From positions 1-64,000 of the forward strand of contig JAEYZG010000037.1 in the NCBI GenBank assembly GCA_023428135.1: a stretch of DNA of 64,000 nucleotides, read 5' to 3'. The translations under genes were made by a program, and so were the position numbers. How positions within the stretch are numbered: position 1 is the stretch's first letter; the number at the start of each line of letters is the position of its first letter. The notes beneath the pieces are model-generated. The model was given only the letters and a program-made list of their open reading frames with translations. It was not told the origin of the DNA and made no database searches. Positions 55,633 through 64,000 of this stretch are shown piece after piece. Source of the stretch: Bacteroidota bacterium (GTDB lineage Bacteria > Bacteroidota > Bacteroidia > Cytophagales > Cytophagaceae).

Positions 55633-56841
55633 CTATAAACTTCCTTTGAGCCACTCGGCCTTTGCTGCTGAAAAGGTACTATGCCCAATTTTACATTTGA
55701 ATGTCTTGCTATCGTAACGAATACTTTGATTTACCACTATATCAGCCAGCCACCAGTTTCCGAATTTTACAATTTTTTCCATTTCAGATTTTTTCACTGC
55801 ATCTATGTCGTATTTCGTCAATTCTAAAAAATCCTTTTCTTCATCCGGCCTGATCCCTTCAGGAAAAGCCCAATTACCATCTTTCAACACCGGCTGCAGC
55901 AAAGGATTCATGCGGATTATACGTGGGGTATTTTCTTTTTCAGTTCCTCCCAATAACATATGTGCCATAAAATTGGCGGCTTCCGGCGGTTCGGAAATAA
56001 TAGAAAGACTTAGTTTTATGGCATCTCTGTTAAGGTTGGATTTACCTAAAGGTAAAACAAGCTCTGGCCTTACAGCTGAAGAAGTACAGGTAAAACCATC
56101 TACCGGGAACAGTATTCCGGAGGTTCCTATACTCAGCACTTTTATATTATCTGAAGTTCTTTCCAGATTTTCAAATAATCTCAGCGCTTCCGTTATACCT
56201 ATCAAAACCGGATTGTTATTACCTGCTACTGCTCCATCCCAGAACTGATGCATGGTATTATGATCATAATTAAACCTTACAGGTTCATCAAAAAAATTCA
56301 CAGGAGCATTGGATGACGCATCTACAGCCTGTGCAAGCGTATAATCATATTTGCTTCCATCCTGTGCAGTCTTAAAAAATACTCCACGACGAAGATCATA
56401 GTCAAAACTCGTCAACACCAAATGAGGCTTGAAATTCACTTTTTCTCTGAGTTCATGCATTCTAATTTTGCCTGATTTCACCAACGCCTCTTCAAGGCCT
56501 TTGATTTTCCTCCTCGCCTTGTATTTAGGGCCTACTCCAAATATCCTTGTTAAACGTTCGAGGCTAAAATCTCCTAAAGTAAGTTTGCTGAAAATTTTGT
56601 CTCTTATCTTGTCGTCCAGAAACATTTTTATTACTTCATCAATATCTTCATCAGCCTTCTCTATCATACCTGCCAGTACAAGACTTCCTCCTGAATTTGC
56701 TGCTATGATATCAAATTCGTTTAATATATTTCTGCAATTAGTGCCTACAGATTTTACATCCTTATATATTTCTCTAAGAGCCATTGCCTGTAATACAGCC
56801 CAAGAACCTCCTCCATCAAGTGATAGTATCTTTTTTACCAT
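55633..56841 (-). CDS. Patatin-like phospholipase
   Basis: A 402-residue lipid acyl hydrolase of the patatin family. The oxyanion-hole motif is DGGGSW (9-14), the nucleophile is S50 in AANSGGSLV, and the catalytic Asp is D202 in FWDGAVAGNNNP, forming the Ser-Asp dyad. The elbow reads A-x-S-x-G instead of the usual G-x-S-x-G. No signal peptide or membrane helix is visible. The frame extends five codons upstream to 56856; MVKKILSLDGGG is the usual N terminus. No CD-NTase gene adjoins it, so there is no reason to call it a CBASS effector. Confidence 0.87.
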   Translation of the reverse strand: MVKKILSLDGGGSWAVLQAMALREIYKDVKSVGTNCRNILNEFDIIAANSGGSLVLAGMIEKADEDIDEVIKMFLDDKIRDKIFSKLTLGDFSLERLTRIFGVGPKYKARRKIKGLEEALVKSGKIRMHELREKVNFKPHLVLTSFDYDLRRGVFFKTAQDGSKYDYTLAQAVDASSNAPVNFFDEPVRFNYDHNTMHQFWDGAVAGNNNPVLIGITEALRLFENLERTSDNIKVLSIGTSGILFPVDGFTCTSSAVRPELVLPLGKSNLNRDAIKLSLSIISEPPEAANFMAHMLLGGTEKENTPRIIRMNPLLQPVLKDGNWAFPEGIRPDEEKDFLELTKYDIDAVKKSEMEKIVKFGNWWLADIVVNQSIRYDSKTFKCKIGHSTFSAAKAEWLKGSL

Positions 56842-56900
56842 ATTGAAAATTATCAAAAGCTTATCTTAAAAATCCAATAAATTCGGGGGCAAAGAAAATA

Positions 56901-56932
56901 AAAAGGATTGTTCTTTAATCAACAATCCTTTT
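56901..56932 (-). terminator. Terminator after mutS2
   Basis: A perfect 12-bp stem (56901-56912 with 56921-56932, AAAAGGATTGTT), 8-nt loop, flanked by A and T runs, 19 bp past the mutS2 stop. Confidence 0.88.
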
Positions 56933-56950
56933 AAAAAATATCAACAATTA

Positions 56951-59347
56951 TTATTTCATTCCGACAATACTCACTCCGGGACCTCCTCTGTCGGCATGTT
57001 CATCAGTAACAGACCTAATCTGTTTATATTTCCTCAGATGTTCTCTTACAAGATTTCTAAGTATTCCGTCACCTTTACCATGTATGATCCTTATTTCCGG
57101 AATACCCAGCATGATTGCAGAATCCATGAATTCTTCCAGGTCTTTCATCGCTTCCTCCCCTCTTTTACCGCGCAAATCCAGGTTCGAAGAAAACGACATC
57201 ATCTTTTCATTCATCAACATCGCAGTGCTTCTTCTGGAAACCTCATCATATTGCTTTTTCACAGTTCGTCTGGAAACTTTCTCCAGACGATCAAGCTTAA
57301 CTTTTGATTTTAAATCACCAATCACTATCTCCGCTGTTTTGCCTGATATGCCTAATACCTCACCAACCGTATCCGTTCCTTTTAATCTTATGGAATCCCC
57401 AATATTAATTTCACCTTCAAGCAACAAGGGTTCCTCTTTAGGCTCTTCTTTTTCTTTGACTTGCTCAGGCTGAAGCTCAATATCCTTGTACAGATCCAGT
57501 TCTTTTCTCAGTGTTTTGGTTATTTCTTTATCGGCATCAACGCTACGAATAGCTCTTATCGTATTTTCAATTTTCTGATTGGCCTCTGCAACCAACTGTT
57601 TAGCTTGCTGTTTGGCCTCATTAAGAAGTCGTCTTCTGTTTTGTTCTAGATCTTCTTTCAGCTTGCTATATTCTGCAAGCGTTTTGTCCAGCTGCAGCTT
57701 ATCTCCTCTGGCCTCCTGATTTTGCTTAATCAGCAAATCCTTTTCTTTCTGCAACTCATTAGCAAGACGCTCAAAGTTTACCTGACTCCTTCCCAGCTTG
57801 GATCTCGAACGCTCTATGGTCGCTTTATCCAAACCTATCTTAGCAGCTATTTCAAATGCAAAAGAACTTCCGGGACGCCCTATTTCCAACTGATACAAAG
57901 GCTCCAGCAAATCCAGATCAAACCTCATGGCACCATTGATAATACCAGGAGTTTTCTCTGCCATTGTTTTCAGGTTAGAATAATGGGTTGTAATTACTCC
58001 CCATACTTTCTTTTCATTTAGCCTTTCCAGAACCGCTTCTGATATAGCTGCACCTAACTGAGGCTCTGTACCTGTTCCAAACTCGTCTATCAGGATAAGT
58101 GATTTTTTTCCTGAAAAATTAAGGAAAGCCTTCATATTGGTAAGGTGAGAGCTATAGGTACTCAAATCATTTTCAATAGACTGTTCATCACCAATATCCA
58201 GGAAGAGATCCTGAAATATTCCAAACTCGGAAAACTCATCTGCACTGACCAGCAAGCCACACTGAAACATGTATTGCAGCAGTCCTGTAGACTTCAGACA
58301 TACAGATTTCCCTCCTGCGTTCGGACCAGAAATAACAAGAATTCTGTTTTCTTCTGTAAGTTCTATGTCCAGAGGTATAATAATCTTTCCTGTTTTCTTA
58401 AGGTTAAGAAACAACAAAGGATGCCTTGCGCTTTTCCATCTTATGATTGGCTTGTCGCTGATCTTAGGCAGTTGAGCTTTAATAGCAATACCGAATTTTG
58501 CTTTCGCTCTGATAAAATCTATAATACCAAGAAAAGCATACGCTTTCTGAAGGTCAGGAACAAAGGGACGGATACGATCTGTAAGAACAGTGAGAATCCG
58601 TACGATCTCTCTTCTTTCTTTGTATTCCAGTTCACGAATGATGTTATTCCCCTCCAGGACTTCAGCAGGCTCAATAAAGACAGTTTGTCCCGACGCAGAT
58701 TCATCCTGAATAAATCCTCTAAGACGTCTCTTATGCTCCGCCTGCACTGGTATTACCATTCTTCCGTTACGGATGGTAATTTCCACATCCGAATCGGTAT
58801 AACCTTCTCTTTTTGCAAGTTTTAAAAGGCGATCCAGCTCTCTTCTGATACGGCTTTGCTCAGAGATAAGACTCCTTCTGATTTCAAGTAATTCAGGAGA
58901 AGCATTGTCACGCACCTGGCCTCGGTCATCAATAATTTCATCAATCGCTTTGTAAATCTTCTCATCGGCCTTTACTGACTTAGCCTGTTCTTTCAGATAA
59001 GGATAAGCTTCATTCTCATCAAAAAATTCAAGGCAACGAATGATTGTCCTTAGAGAAAGCTTGATATCGAAGAATGCAGAAGGTTCAAGAAAAACCCCTT
59101 GGATCCTTATATTCTGAAGGTAAGGGGTTACATCGATGTAATTAGAAGAAGGGAACAATACCTGCTCTGTAAGTATTCTTGTAAATTCCCAGGTCTGATT
59201 CAGCAGACGGGAAACAAGTGATGCATCCGTCGAATAACGGATCCTGTTTACATAATGTTGACCAAGAGTACTAAGGCATTCCTGCTTTAACAATTCTCTG
59301 ATCTGATTAAAACCTAATTTGGTTTCTATATTATCGGGATAATTCAA
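56951..59347 (-). CDS. mutS2: Endonuclease MutS2
   Basis: A 798-residue MutS-family ATPase without the mismatch-recognition domain. Walker A is GPNAGGKSV at 341-349, Walker B is LILIDEFGTGTE, and a long coiled coil (about 520-640) separates the ATPase from a KOW-like region (GDSIRLKGTDTVGEVLG). A C-terminal Smr nuclease domain (about 715-798) carries the IIHGKGDGILR motif. Roles reported for the family are suppression of recombination and rescue of collided ribosomes. It is a single gene with its own terminator. Confidence 0.96.
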   Translation of the reverse strand: MNYPDNIETKLGFNQIRELLKQECLSTLGQHYVNRIRYSTDASLVSRLLNQTWEFTRILTEQVLFPSSNYIDVTPYLQNIRIQGVFLEPSAFFDIKLSLRTIIRCLEFFDENEAYPYLKEQAKSVKADEKIYKAIDEIIDDRGQVRDNASPELLEIRRSLISEQSRIRRELDRLLKLAKREGYTDSDVEITIRNGRMVIPVQAEHKRRLRGFIQDESASGQTVFIEPAEVLEGNNIIRELEYKERREIVRILTVLTDRIRPFVPDLQKAYAFLGIIDFIRAKAKFGIAIKAQLPKISDKPIIRWKSARHPLLFLNLKKTGKIIIPLDIELTEENRILVISGPNAGGKSVCLKSTGLLQYMFQCGLLVSADEFSEFGIFQDLFLDIGDEQSIENDLSTYSSHLTNMKAFLNFSGKKSLILIDEFGTGTEPQLGAAISEAVLERLNEKKVWGVITTHYSNLKTMAEKTPGIINGAMRFDLDLLEPLYQLEIGRPGSSFAFEIAAKIGLDKATIERSRSKLGRSQVNFERLANELQKEKDLLIKQNQEARGDKLQLDKTLAEYSKLKEDLEQNRRRLLNEAKQQAKQLVAEANQKIENTIRAIRSVDADKEITKTLRKELDLYKDIELQPEQVKEKEEPKEEPLLLEGEINIGDSIRLKGTDTVGEVLGISGKTAEIVIGDLKSKVKLDRLEKVSRRTVKKQYDEVSRRSTAMLMNEKMMSFSSNLDLRGKRGEEAMKDLEEFMDSAIMLGIPEIRIIHGKGDGILRNLVREHLRKYKQIRSVTDEHADRGGPGVSIVGMK

Positions 59348-59541
59348 TGCTGAAAAACGCTAATATTTTCTTTGTGTCTACCTGACAACATTTTAAACAG
59401 CAAAATTATCACTTTTTGCTTAAGAAATATGATAACCAGGGAGAGGATTTGAATTATTGATTTTGCGACTGACTATTCCTTTGGTTAGATTTACTGAGGA
59501 AAAACCTCACAAAAGAGCATAATATACTCATTATCAATCGC

Positions 59542-60801
59542 ATGATTTTTAATATTCAGAATAAAGAATATTTCAGGAAACAAGCTCTCTTATGGGCTCA
59601 AAAATTTTCTCACTTTGCCTGGCTGGATGATAATCAGATTCCCTATCTCTACAATGGCTTCCCTAATGTGCTGGCAGTTGGAAAAAAATCAGTCATATGT
59701 CCGGATCAAAAAGGATTCACTTCACTTAAGGAGTGGCTGGATAAGAATCAGGGCTGGTTATTCGGATTTTTCACTTATGACCTTAAAAATGAGATTGAAA
59801 AACTTCAGAGCAAAAATCCTGAATATATTCAGTTCCCTTCTATTTGTTTTTTTGAGCCGGAACATCTGCTTTTGTTTGAGAAAAATATAGTGACTATTCA
59901 TTCTGAAAATCCTGAAGTTATTTTCGAACAAATCAACTCTTTTGATATTGATGCAGTTGAAAACAAACAACATATTATTAATCCACCTGCTTCTGCTGTT
60001 TCAAAAGAAAACTACATTGAGAAAGTAAATAAGATAAAGGACCATTTAAGTGATGGTGATATCTATGAACTGAATTACTGCATTGAGTTTACAGCCAAGG
60101 GGAGCGTCTCTCCTGTTCATACGTACCTTAAGTTGAATGAAATTTCACCAATGCCTTTTTCCTGCTTAATTAAAGTCGATTCTCTTTATCTGCTATCAGC
60201 ATCACCAGAGAGGTTTCTGAAAAAGGAGGGTAAAAAATTAATTTCACAACCTATTAAAGGAACACGTAAAAGAGGCAACACGCTTGAGGAAGACATTGCC
60301 CTGATTGAAGATTTAAAAACAAGCGAAAAAGAGATTGCAGAAAACATGATGATCGTAGACCTTGTCAGAAACGATCTTTCAAGAAGCTGCAAGCCCGGTA
60401 CTGTCATAGCCGAAGAGCTTTTCGGAGTGCACACATTTCAGCAGGTGCATCAGATGATTTCTACCATTACAGGTGTAATGCAAGAAAACATAGATTCTGT
60501 ACAAGCGACTAAAAATGCTTTTCCAATGGGCAGCATGACGGGAGCTCCCAAAATCAGGGCGATGGAGCTTATTGATGAAATAGAGGAAAGCAAAAGAGGC
60601 ATATTTTCGGGAGCTGCAGGATTCTTTGCGCCCGATGGTGATTTTGATCTGAATGTGATCATCAGGAGTATTTTTTACGATGAAAAAAATCAGAAGATAT
60701 CTTTTCAGGTAGGCAGCGCGATAACTTATGAAGCAGACGCAGAAAAGGAATATGAAGAGTGTATGGTGAAAGCTGGAGCGATGTTAAAGGTTTTAATGTA
60801 A
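59542..60801 (+). CDS. pabB: Aminodeoxychorismate synthase component I
   Basis: A 419-residue chorismate-binding enzyme of the TrpE/PabB family. Motifs include SASPERF (219-225), PIKGTRKRG (237-245), IVDLVRNDLSR and GSMTGAPKIRAM. PabB enzymes carry Lys in PIKGT (here K239) where TrpE has Ala, so the folate branch (4-amino-4-deoxychorismate) is favoured over tryptophan. No PabA or PabC domain is fused or adjacent. Confidence 0.92.
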   Translation: MIFNIQNKEYFRKQALLWAQKFSHFAWLDDNQIPYLYNGFPNVLAVGKKSVICPDQKGFTSLKEWLDKNQGWLFGFFTYDLKNEIEKLQSKNPEYIQFPSICFFEPEHLLLFEKNIVTIHSENPEVIFEQINSFDIDAVENKQHIINPPASAVSKENYIEKVNKIKDHLSDGDIYELNYCIEFTAKGSVSPVHTYLKLNEISPMPFSCLIKVDSLYLLSASPERFLKKEGKKLISQPIKGTRKRGNTLEEDIALIEDLKTSEKEIAENMMIVDLVRNDLSRSCKPGTVIAEELFGVHTFQQVHQMISTITGVMQENIDSVQATKNAFPMGSMTGAPKIRAMELIDEIEESKRGIFSGAAGFFAPDGDFDLNVIIRSIFYDEKNQKISFQVGSAITYEADAEKEYEECMVKAGAMLKVLM

Positions 60802-60904
60802 AATCCCCTTCTAAAATTATTATGTGGCAAGAAATAGATAGGAACAAGTGTTATTGACATTGGAGGAGCCAGCATGGCGTCTCTGCGAAGCCGCTATATT
60901 CAAA

Positions 60905-61366
60905 TCAAAATTTTATAATTTCATTTTTACAGACATTGTATTTAATTTCACTCACTTCATTTTTCTTTAATAATATTATACAATCAGAACTCAATGGATG
61001 ATAATCGCCCCAAAATAGTTCATTTCTCAGGGAGTATTTTGAGTATCTAAGTCCACCTGCATCGTAACCTTGTATAACTACAATATTCCCGTTATCTCCT
61101 ACCAATCTTGACTCAATCGATTTATCCCCCATCCAATTATTCACAGTTAAAATTCCATTTATAACTAATGATAAGTCAATTAAAATGATCCCTAAAATAA
61201 GTATCAGAACTTTTAAACCTCTCTTCCTTTCAAAAAATTTACAAATTAACAATCCGATAGCAATACCTAAGCAAGTCCAGACGAATATATCAACCCAAAC
61301 AATTCTACTATTGTAACCCAGCATTCGAATTATCAAGTAAACAAGGACTACAACTAAAGAAGACAA
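60905..61366 (-). CDS. Hypothetical membrane protein, N terminus uncertain
   Basis: A 153-residue protein with about three hydrophobic segments (LVVVLVYLIIRML, IFVWTCLGIAIGLLI and LKVLILILGIILIDLSLVI) and a soluble C-terminal part. The start at 61366 is a TTG in the middle of hydrophobic sequence. The same frame continues upstream to 61462 and encodes another likely membrane segment (LLPFLFIYPIVQWLVITWL) without ATG, GTG or TTG. The gene may therefore begin at a rare start, or have lost its 5' end through a frameshift. No family is recognised. Confidence 0.5.
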   Translation of the reverse strand: MSSLVVVLVYLIIRMLGYNSRIVWVDIFVWTCLGIAIGLLICKFFERKRGLKVLILILGIILIDLSLVINGILTVNNWMGDKSIESRLVGDNGNIVVIQGYDAGGLRYSKYSLRNELFWGDYHPLSSDCIILLKKNEVSEIKYNVCKNEIIKF

Positions 61367-61512
61367 AATAAAATATCTATTTTTCTTTCTGGAGAGCCAG
61401 GTTATTACTAACCATTGAACAATGGGATAAATAAAAAGAAAAGGGAGTAATATATTATATCTTTAAAATGGCAACTCATTAATTGTACAATATAGTCTAA
61501 CTGAGCATTTTA

Positions 61513-62238
61513 TTACCTTCTCCAAAACTGCCACCATTTCTTCCTTTTTATTATAATTAGCTCTCCTGTATAAGATAATTCTTCAGGCATGACTATAATA
61601 TCTTTTGTCATTGGTAGTTCTGATTTATCAAATGATATCTCTGTTCTTTCGTAATCATTAGCAATAATTGTTAATACTATTTTATCAGTTAATTTACTAT
61701 CAGGAATTATAAGCCTGAATTTTCCTTCCAGATCCGATGCCACCTCTGTTTTGTTTTCATTAATTAAAATTAATGCATCAGATATAGGTTCATTCGTTAT
61801 ACCATCAAGAACTTTTCCTTGTATTACTCCTTTTAAACTGTCCGTAAGTACTTCTGCTTTCTTCAATTGTAGTGCGTATCCCTTGTTCTTATCTACAATT
61901 GATATAGTTTCTGTTTGAAGCAATTGCTTATCTGTCGCTAATGTTTCTTTAGTCGAACCAACTATTAAAAGACTTGCAAGTATTTTATAAAGCCAGGAGT
62001 TTCTTGCATGCTGATTAGGCTTAAAAACTCTGTTCAGATGTCGTTCTGCCAAACGACCACAAAGTTTACCAGATGTATTTTCAACTATTTGAATTATCTC
62101 ACTGTCTGACAGCGTAGTAAAATCAATAACTGTATTTGAGCACAATGAGCAAAACCTACCCTTATCAGTTGGGGACATTGATGTCCATTCCTGATTACAG
62201 GGGTTATCAATTTTCAGTATGTAGTTTGGTCGTTTCAT
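61513..62238 (-). CDS. Cys-rich N-terminal domain plus carboxypeptidase-like regulatory domain
   Basis: About 241 residues. The N-terminal 65 residues carry a conserved pattern (NPCNQEWTSM, KGRFCSLCSNTVIDF, KLCGRLAERH) whose cysteines suggest a small zinc-type fold, followed by one hydrophobic segment (about 80-96). The C-terminal half contains a carboxypeptidase-like beta-sandwich (IQGKVLDGITNEPISDALI). The order resembles a Bacteroidota membrane protein with cytoplasmic Cys domain and periplasmic sandwich. ATG 62247 lies three codons upstream; MKRPNYILKI was preferred. Function is unknown. Confidence 0.7.
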   Translation of the reverse strand: MKRPNYILKIDNPCNQEWTSMSPTDKGRFCSLCSNTVIDFTTLSDSEIIQIVENTSGKLCGRLAERHLNRVFKPNQHARNSWLYKILASLLIVGSTKETLATDKQLLQTETISIVDKNKGYALQLKKAEVLTDSLKGVIQGKVLDGITNEPISDALILINENKTEVASDLEGKFRLIIPDSKLTDKIVLTIIANDYERTEISFDKSELPMTKDIIVMPEELSYTGELIIIKRKKWWQFWRR

Positions 62239-62343
62239 AAAGTCCAATGAAATATTATTGAAGCCTTTAATTATTAATTATCAAGACTTCTATTTAAAAT
62301 AAAACAAGCGCGATGTATACCACATTTCTCTTCCTACCTAAAC

Positions 62344-62769
62344 CTATTCTATCATTTTCCCTTTTTTCCTCCAGTCCGTACCTTCCCAGAAATCTATCAC
62401 AGCTCTCCATTGCTCACCAGATAGTGTATAAAGCCATTTGTTAAATCCATAATAGTAATCTATTTCAGTTCCCCCAACATTTTGAATACCTTCAAATAAA
62501 CCTACCGTAATTAAATCCTTTGTTTGTTTATCGCAACTCTTTAAAATATTTTCAATGTTTGTAAATATTAAAGGGAAATTTTCAGTCTGACCTGTTTTAT
62601 ATTTTTCAACTATAAATCTAATTATTACACCAATATCAGTATAAATGAGTCTGGCACTTGAGTCTCCCTGATATTCCATAATCAAATAGTCATCCCATCT
62701 TTCTTTTAGCTCAGGATCTGAATTAATAATTAAATCAAGGGCTTTATTTACGGTATAGATTTCATTCAT
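62344..62769 (-). CDS. Hypothetical protein, possibly immunity-type
   Basis: A 141-residue acidic cytoplasmic protein, predicted mainly helical. The segment TKDLITVGLFEGIQNVGG (about 94-111) and the C-terminal WRAVIDFWEGTDWRK resemble small Bacteroidota proteins often found as isolated immunity-like genes. There is no neighbouring toxin with a recognisable domain, so that role is only a guess. No signal peptide. Confidence 0.6.
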   Translation of the reverse strand: MNEIYTVNKALDLIINSDPELKERWDDYLIMEYQGDSSARLIYTDIGVIIRFIVEKYKTGQTENFPLIFTNIENILKSCDKQTKDLITVGLFEGIQNVGGTEIDYYYGFNKWLYTLSGEQWRAVIDFWEGTDWRKKGKMIE

Positions 62770-62963
62770 ATTGCAAATCTCTTCAGATTTATAATTTCCA
62801 GTATTAAAACTTTAATTTGAGTCTAAATTTTGAAATTTGACTTCAGGATGGATAACTGTGACATTACAATAAACTGAGTATAATCTTCTTTATTCTTTAA
62901 TCTTAAAAAAAATTCCTTCAATCGTTGCATTATGCCCGAATTGAGAGGCTCAATAACTTTTAG

Positions 62964-63277
62964 TTAACTGTACAAAGCAAAATCTTTATAAAACTTTACT
63001 TTAAACTCACAGTCTTCCGATTCCGGTATGGTATAAGTAAATGAATTGCCTGAAATTGTTATTGTATCCGTTTCCACTTCAGCCATATTTCTGAAAGGGC
63101 TACCTGTCACTGAAAAAATACTAAATTCAGCTTTATCATTTCCAACTTTTTTAATCTCAAATTCACCTTGATATCCTTCTTCATCATAGCGATAACTATA
63201 ATTACCATAAATATTTTTTGATTCAACATTTATCATTGGCAAGGATGTATCCTTTGGTACAAGATCTAAGTCAATTC
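62964..63277 (-). pseudogene. 3' fragment of a frameshifted lipoprotein gene
   Basis: An ATG at 63242 would give 92 residues, but the frame continues upstream without a stop and reads DLDLVPKDTSLP directly before that Met. Those residues continue naturally from the end of the 63266-63664 fragment. One missing base near 63275-63276 (the TT of TCAATTCC) would join both into one gene of about 230 residues. The C-terminal half looks like a beta-sandwich (YGNYSYRYDEEGYQGEFEI). It is either a recent frameshift mutation or a sequencing error. Confidence 0.6.
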
Positions 63278-63664
63278 CTTATTTCTTTTTGGAGAAAACC
63301 ATTTACCTTTAAAATGATCTTTATCAGGCAGACCTGTTAGAATACCAGTTATATTTCCGGTAGGATCAAACTCTAATATTCTAAGGCTTTTATCATCCCC
63401 AATTGTTCCGATTATTTTAATTGGCTTTTTAGCTTTAGTATTAAGATAAGTCAATTCCCCAATAATTAACTTATCCACGATTCTATAATGGAGAAACACA
63501 GGAATCTTTTTATTGATTTTCCCATTCCATGTAAATTCATCTTGATTCTTTAATAAAGAAGCATTTTGAGTTTCCTGATCATTTATTTTTACATTTTCTA
63601 CATGCTTAGAACAGGAAAATAAAAATATCAATATCAATAATGTAAATAAAAGATTGAATTTCAT
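63266..63664 (-). pseudogene. 5' fragment of a frameshifted lipoprotein gene
   Basis: 132 codons start with a lipoprotein signal (LIFLFSCSKH, Cys18) followed by a beta-rich region (VFLHYRIVDKLIIGELTYL, GTIGDDKSLRILEFD). It ends abruptly in KWFSPKRNKELT. The adjacent frame supplies the expected continuation, see 62964-63277. As it stands, the product would be a truncated lipoprotein. No family is recognised. Confidence 0.6.
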
Positions 63665-63771
63665 TTTATAAATATTATAGTTCCACTAAAATTTCAGGCT
63701 TTTGAATTATATGTAATATATCAGTACGGTTTCTTTCGTGAATCAATTGGCATAGAAACTCACATCCCTTA

Positions 63772-64000
63772 TCAATCCATACTCCGAACAAATCTCACAC
63801 TCCATCCTAATCCATAGGTACAGATCACTAGCACACTTGCTATGGCAACTATGTATAAAGGATAGGAGAATACATACAATATCACTCCAAGCAGAAGTAC
63901 TCCCCATCCAATAGACATCAATTTGTTCCTTTTAACTTCAATCTCGAGAGTACCAATGGTAATAAACAATACAGAAAGCATTGTAAATGCACCTTTCCAC
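63772..64000 (-). CDS. Hypothetical membrane protein, partial at window edge
   Basis: At least 75 residues with two or three membrane segments (LLLGVILYVFSYPLYIVAIASV) and a basic end (SVRFVRSMD). An internal Met at 63981 allows a 69-residue product, but the frame stays open to the window end (WKGAFT precedes that Met), so the gene is probably cut by the window boundary. No family is recognised. Confidence 0.5.
   Translation of the reverse strand, partial: WKGAFTMLSVLFITIGTLEIEVKRNKLMSIGWGVLLLGVILYVFSYPLYIVAIASVLVICTYGLGWSVRFVRSMD

Noticed and set aside
55633..56841. Patatin considered as a CBASS-type defence effector
   Set aside because: No CD-NTase, ubiquitin-like or other defence genes lie within several kilobases; neighbours are a FISUMP lipoprotein and mutS2.
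58145..58825. 226-residue plus-strand open frame
   Set aside because: Complete antisense shadow of mutS2, which carries intact Walker and Smr motifs; composition is unlike a real protein.
60860..60895. GC-rich patch (GGCGTCTCTGCGAAGCCG) after pabB, possible interspersed repeat
   Set aside because: Only one copy is seen in the window and no clear inverted partner, so a repeat or terminator cannot be supported.
1..64000. tRNA, rRNA, CRISPR, insertion sequence or prophage features
   Set aside because: No cloverleaf-like sequence, regularly spaced direct repeat array, transposase, integrase or phage structural gene was found on either strand by reading.

Overview
The window looks like a chromosomal segment of a gliding, polysaccharide-degrading member of the Bacteroidota, most likely order Cytophagales; a Cytophaga/Sporocytophaga-type cellulose degrader is an inference from the GH8 cellulase. 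Supporting signs are AT-rich DNA, Bacteroidota-type promoters (TTG-N19-21-TAnnTTTG), an LpxC-FabZ fusion, an IPExxxVDY protein next to pyruvate kinase, PorX, a type IX secretion (T9SS) sorting tail, a SusC/SusD pair and an S46 dipeptidyl peptidase. No rRNA, tRNA, insertion sequence, prophage or CRISPR array was found.

Layout. 0.2-9.7 kb is housekeeping: M42 aminopeptidase, pyruvate kinase with its IPExxxVDY partner, acpP-fabF-rnc, NAD synthetase, Lgt and YidD. 9.8-22 kb holds an Omp85-type barrel, a DPP7-like S46 peptidase, a lone receiver protein, ValS, an OmpA/TSP3 protein and the minus-strand operon porX-tsaE-ald. 21.8-27.7 kb is a lipid A operon: HD hydrolase, lpxD, lpxC-fabZ, lpxA, an ABC ATPase and a membrane protein.

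27.8-38 kb is the main accessory locus. It is a minus-strand cluster running susC, susD, sulfatase, a 39-residue membrane protein, a fatty acid hydroxylase/sterol desaturase-type enzyme, a second sulfatase and an NTF2-like secreted protein. It looks like a polysaccharide-utilization-type locus for a sulfated, possibly lipid-linked or sterol-like substrate. A promoter matching the Bacteroidota consensus lies upstream of susC. 38.7-41.7 kb is a multidomain GH8 cellulase with a T9SS tail, whose export would depend on the PorX-regulated secretion system. 42-50 kb holds a PepSY-like protein, an unknown lipoprotein and a czcCBA heavy-metal efflux operon led by a small acidic secreted protein. 50-60.8 kb holds a stand-alone fatty acyl-AMP ligase, a PAS-rich histidine kinase, a FISUMP lipoprotein, a patatin, MutS2 and PabB. 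The last 3 kb contains small hypothetical genes, one of them split by a frameshift.

The best candidates for undescribed biology lie between genes. They are: (i) a ~230-nt minus-strand RNA at 43635-43867 with its own promoter and terminator and two stem-loops presenting nearly the same GU-rich loop sequence; (ii) a ~72-nt plus-strand RNA at 38465-38537 with promoter and terminator; (iii) a family of AAAGC-rich repeats, usually in inverted pairs, that begin exactly at the stop codons of four genes with the purine arm always next to the stop; and (iv) the 39-residue membrane protein inside the sulfatase/hydroxylase operon.
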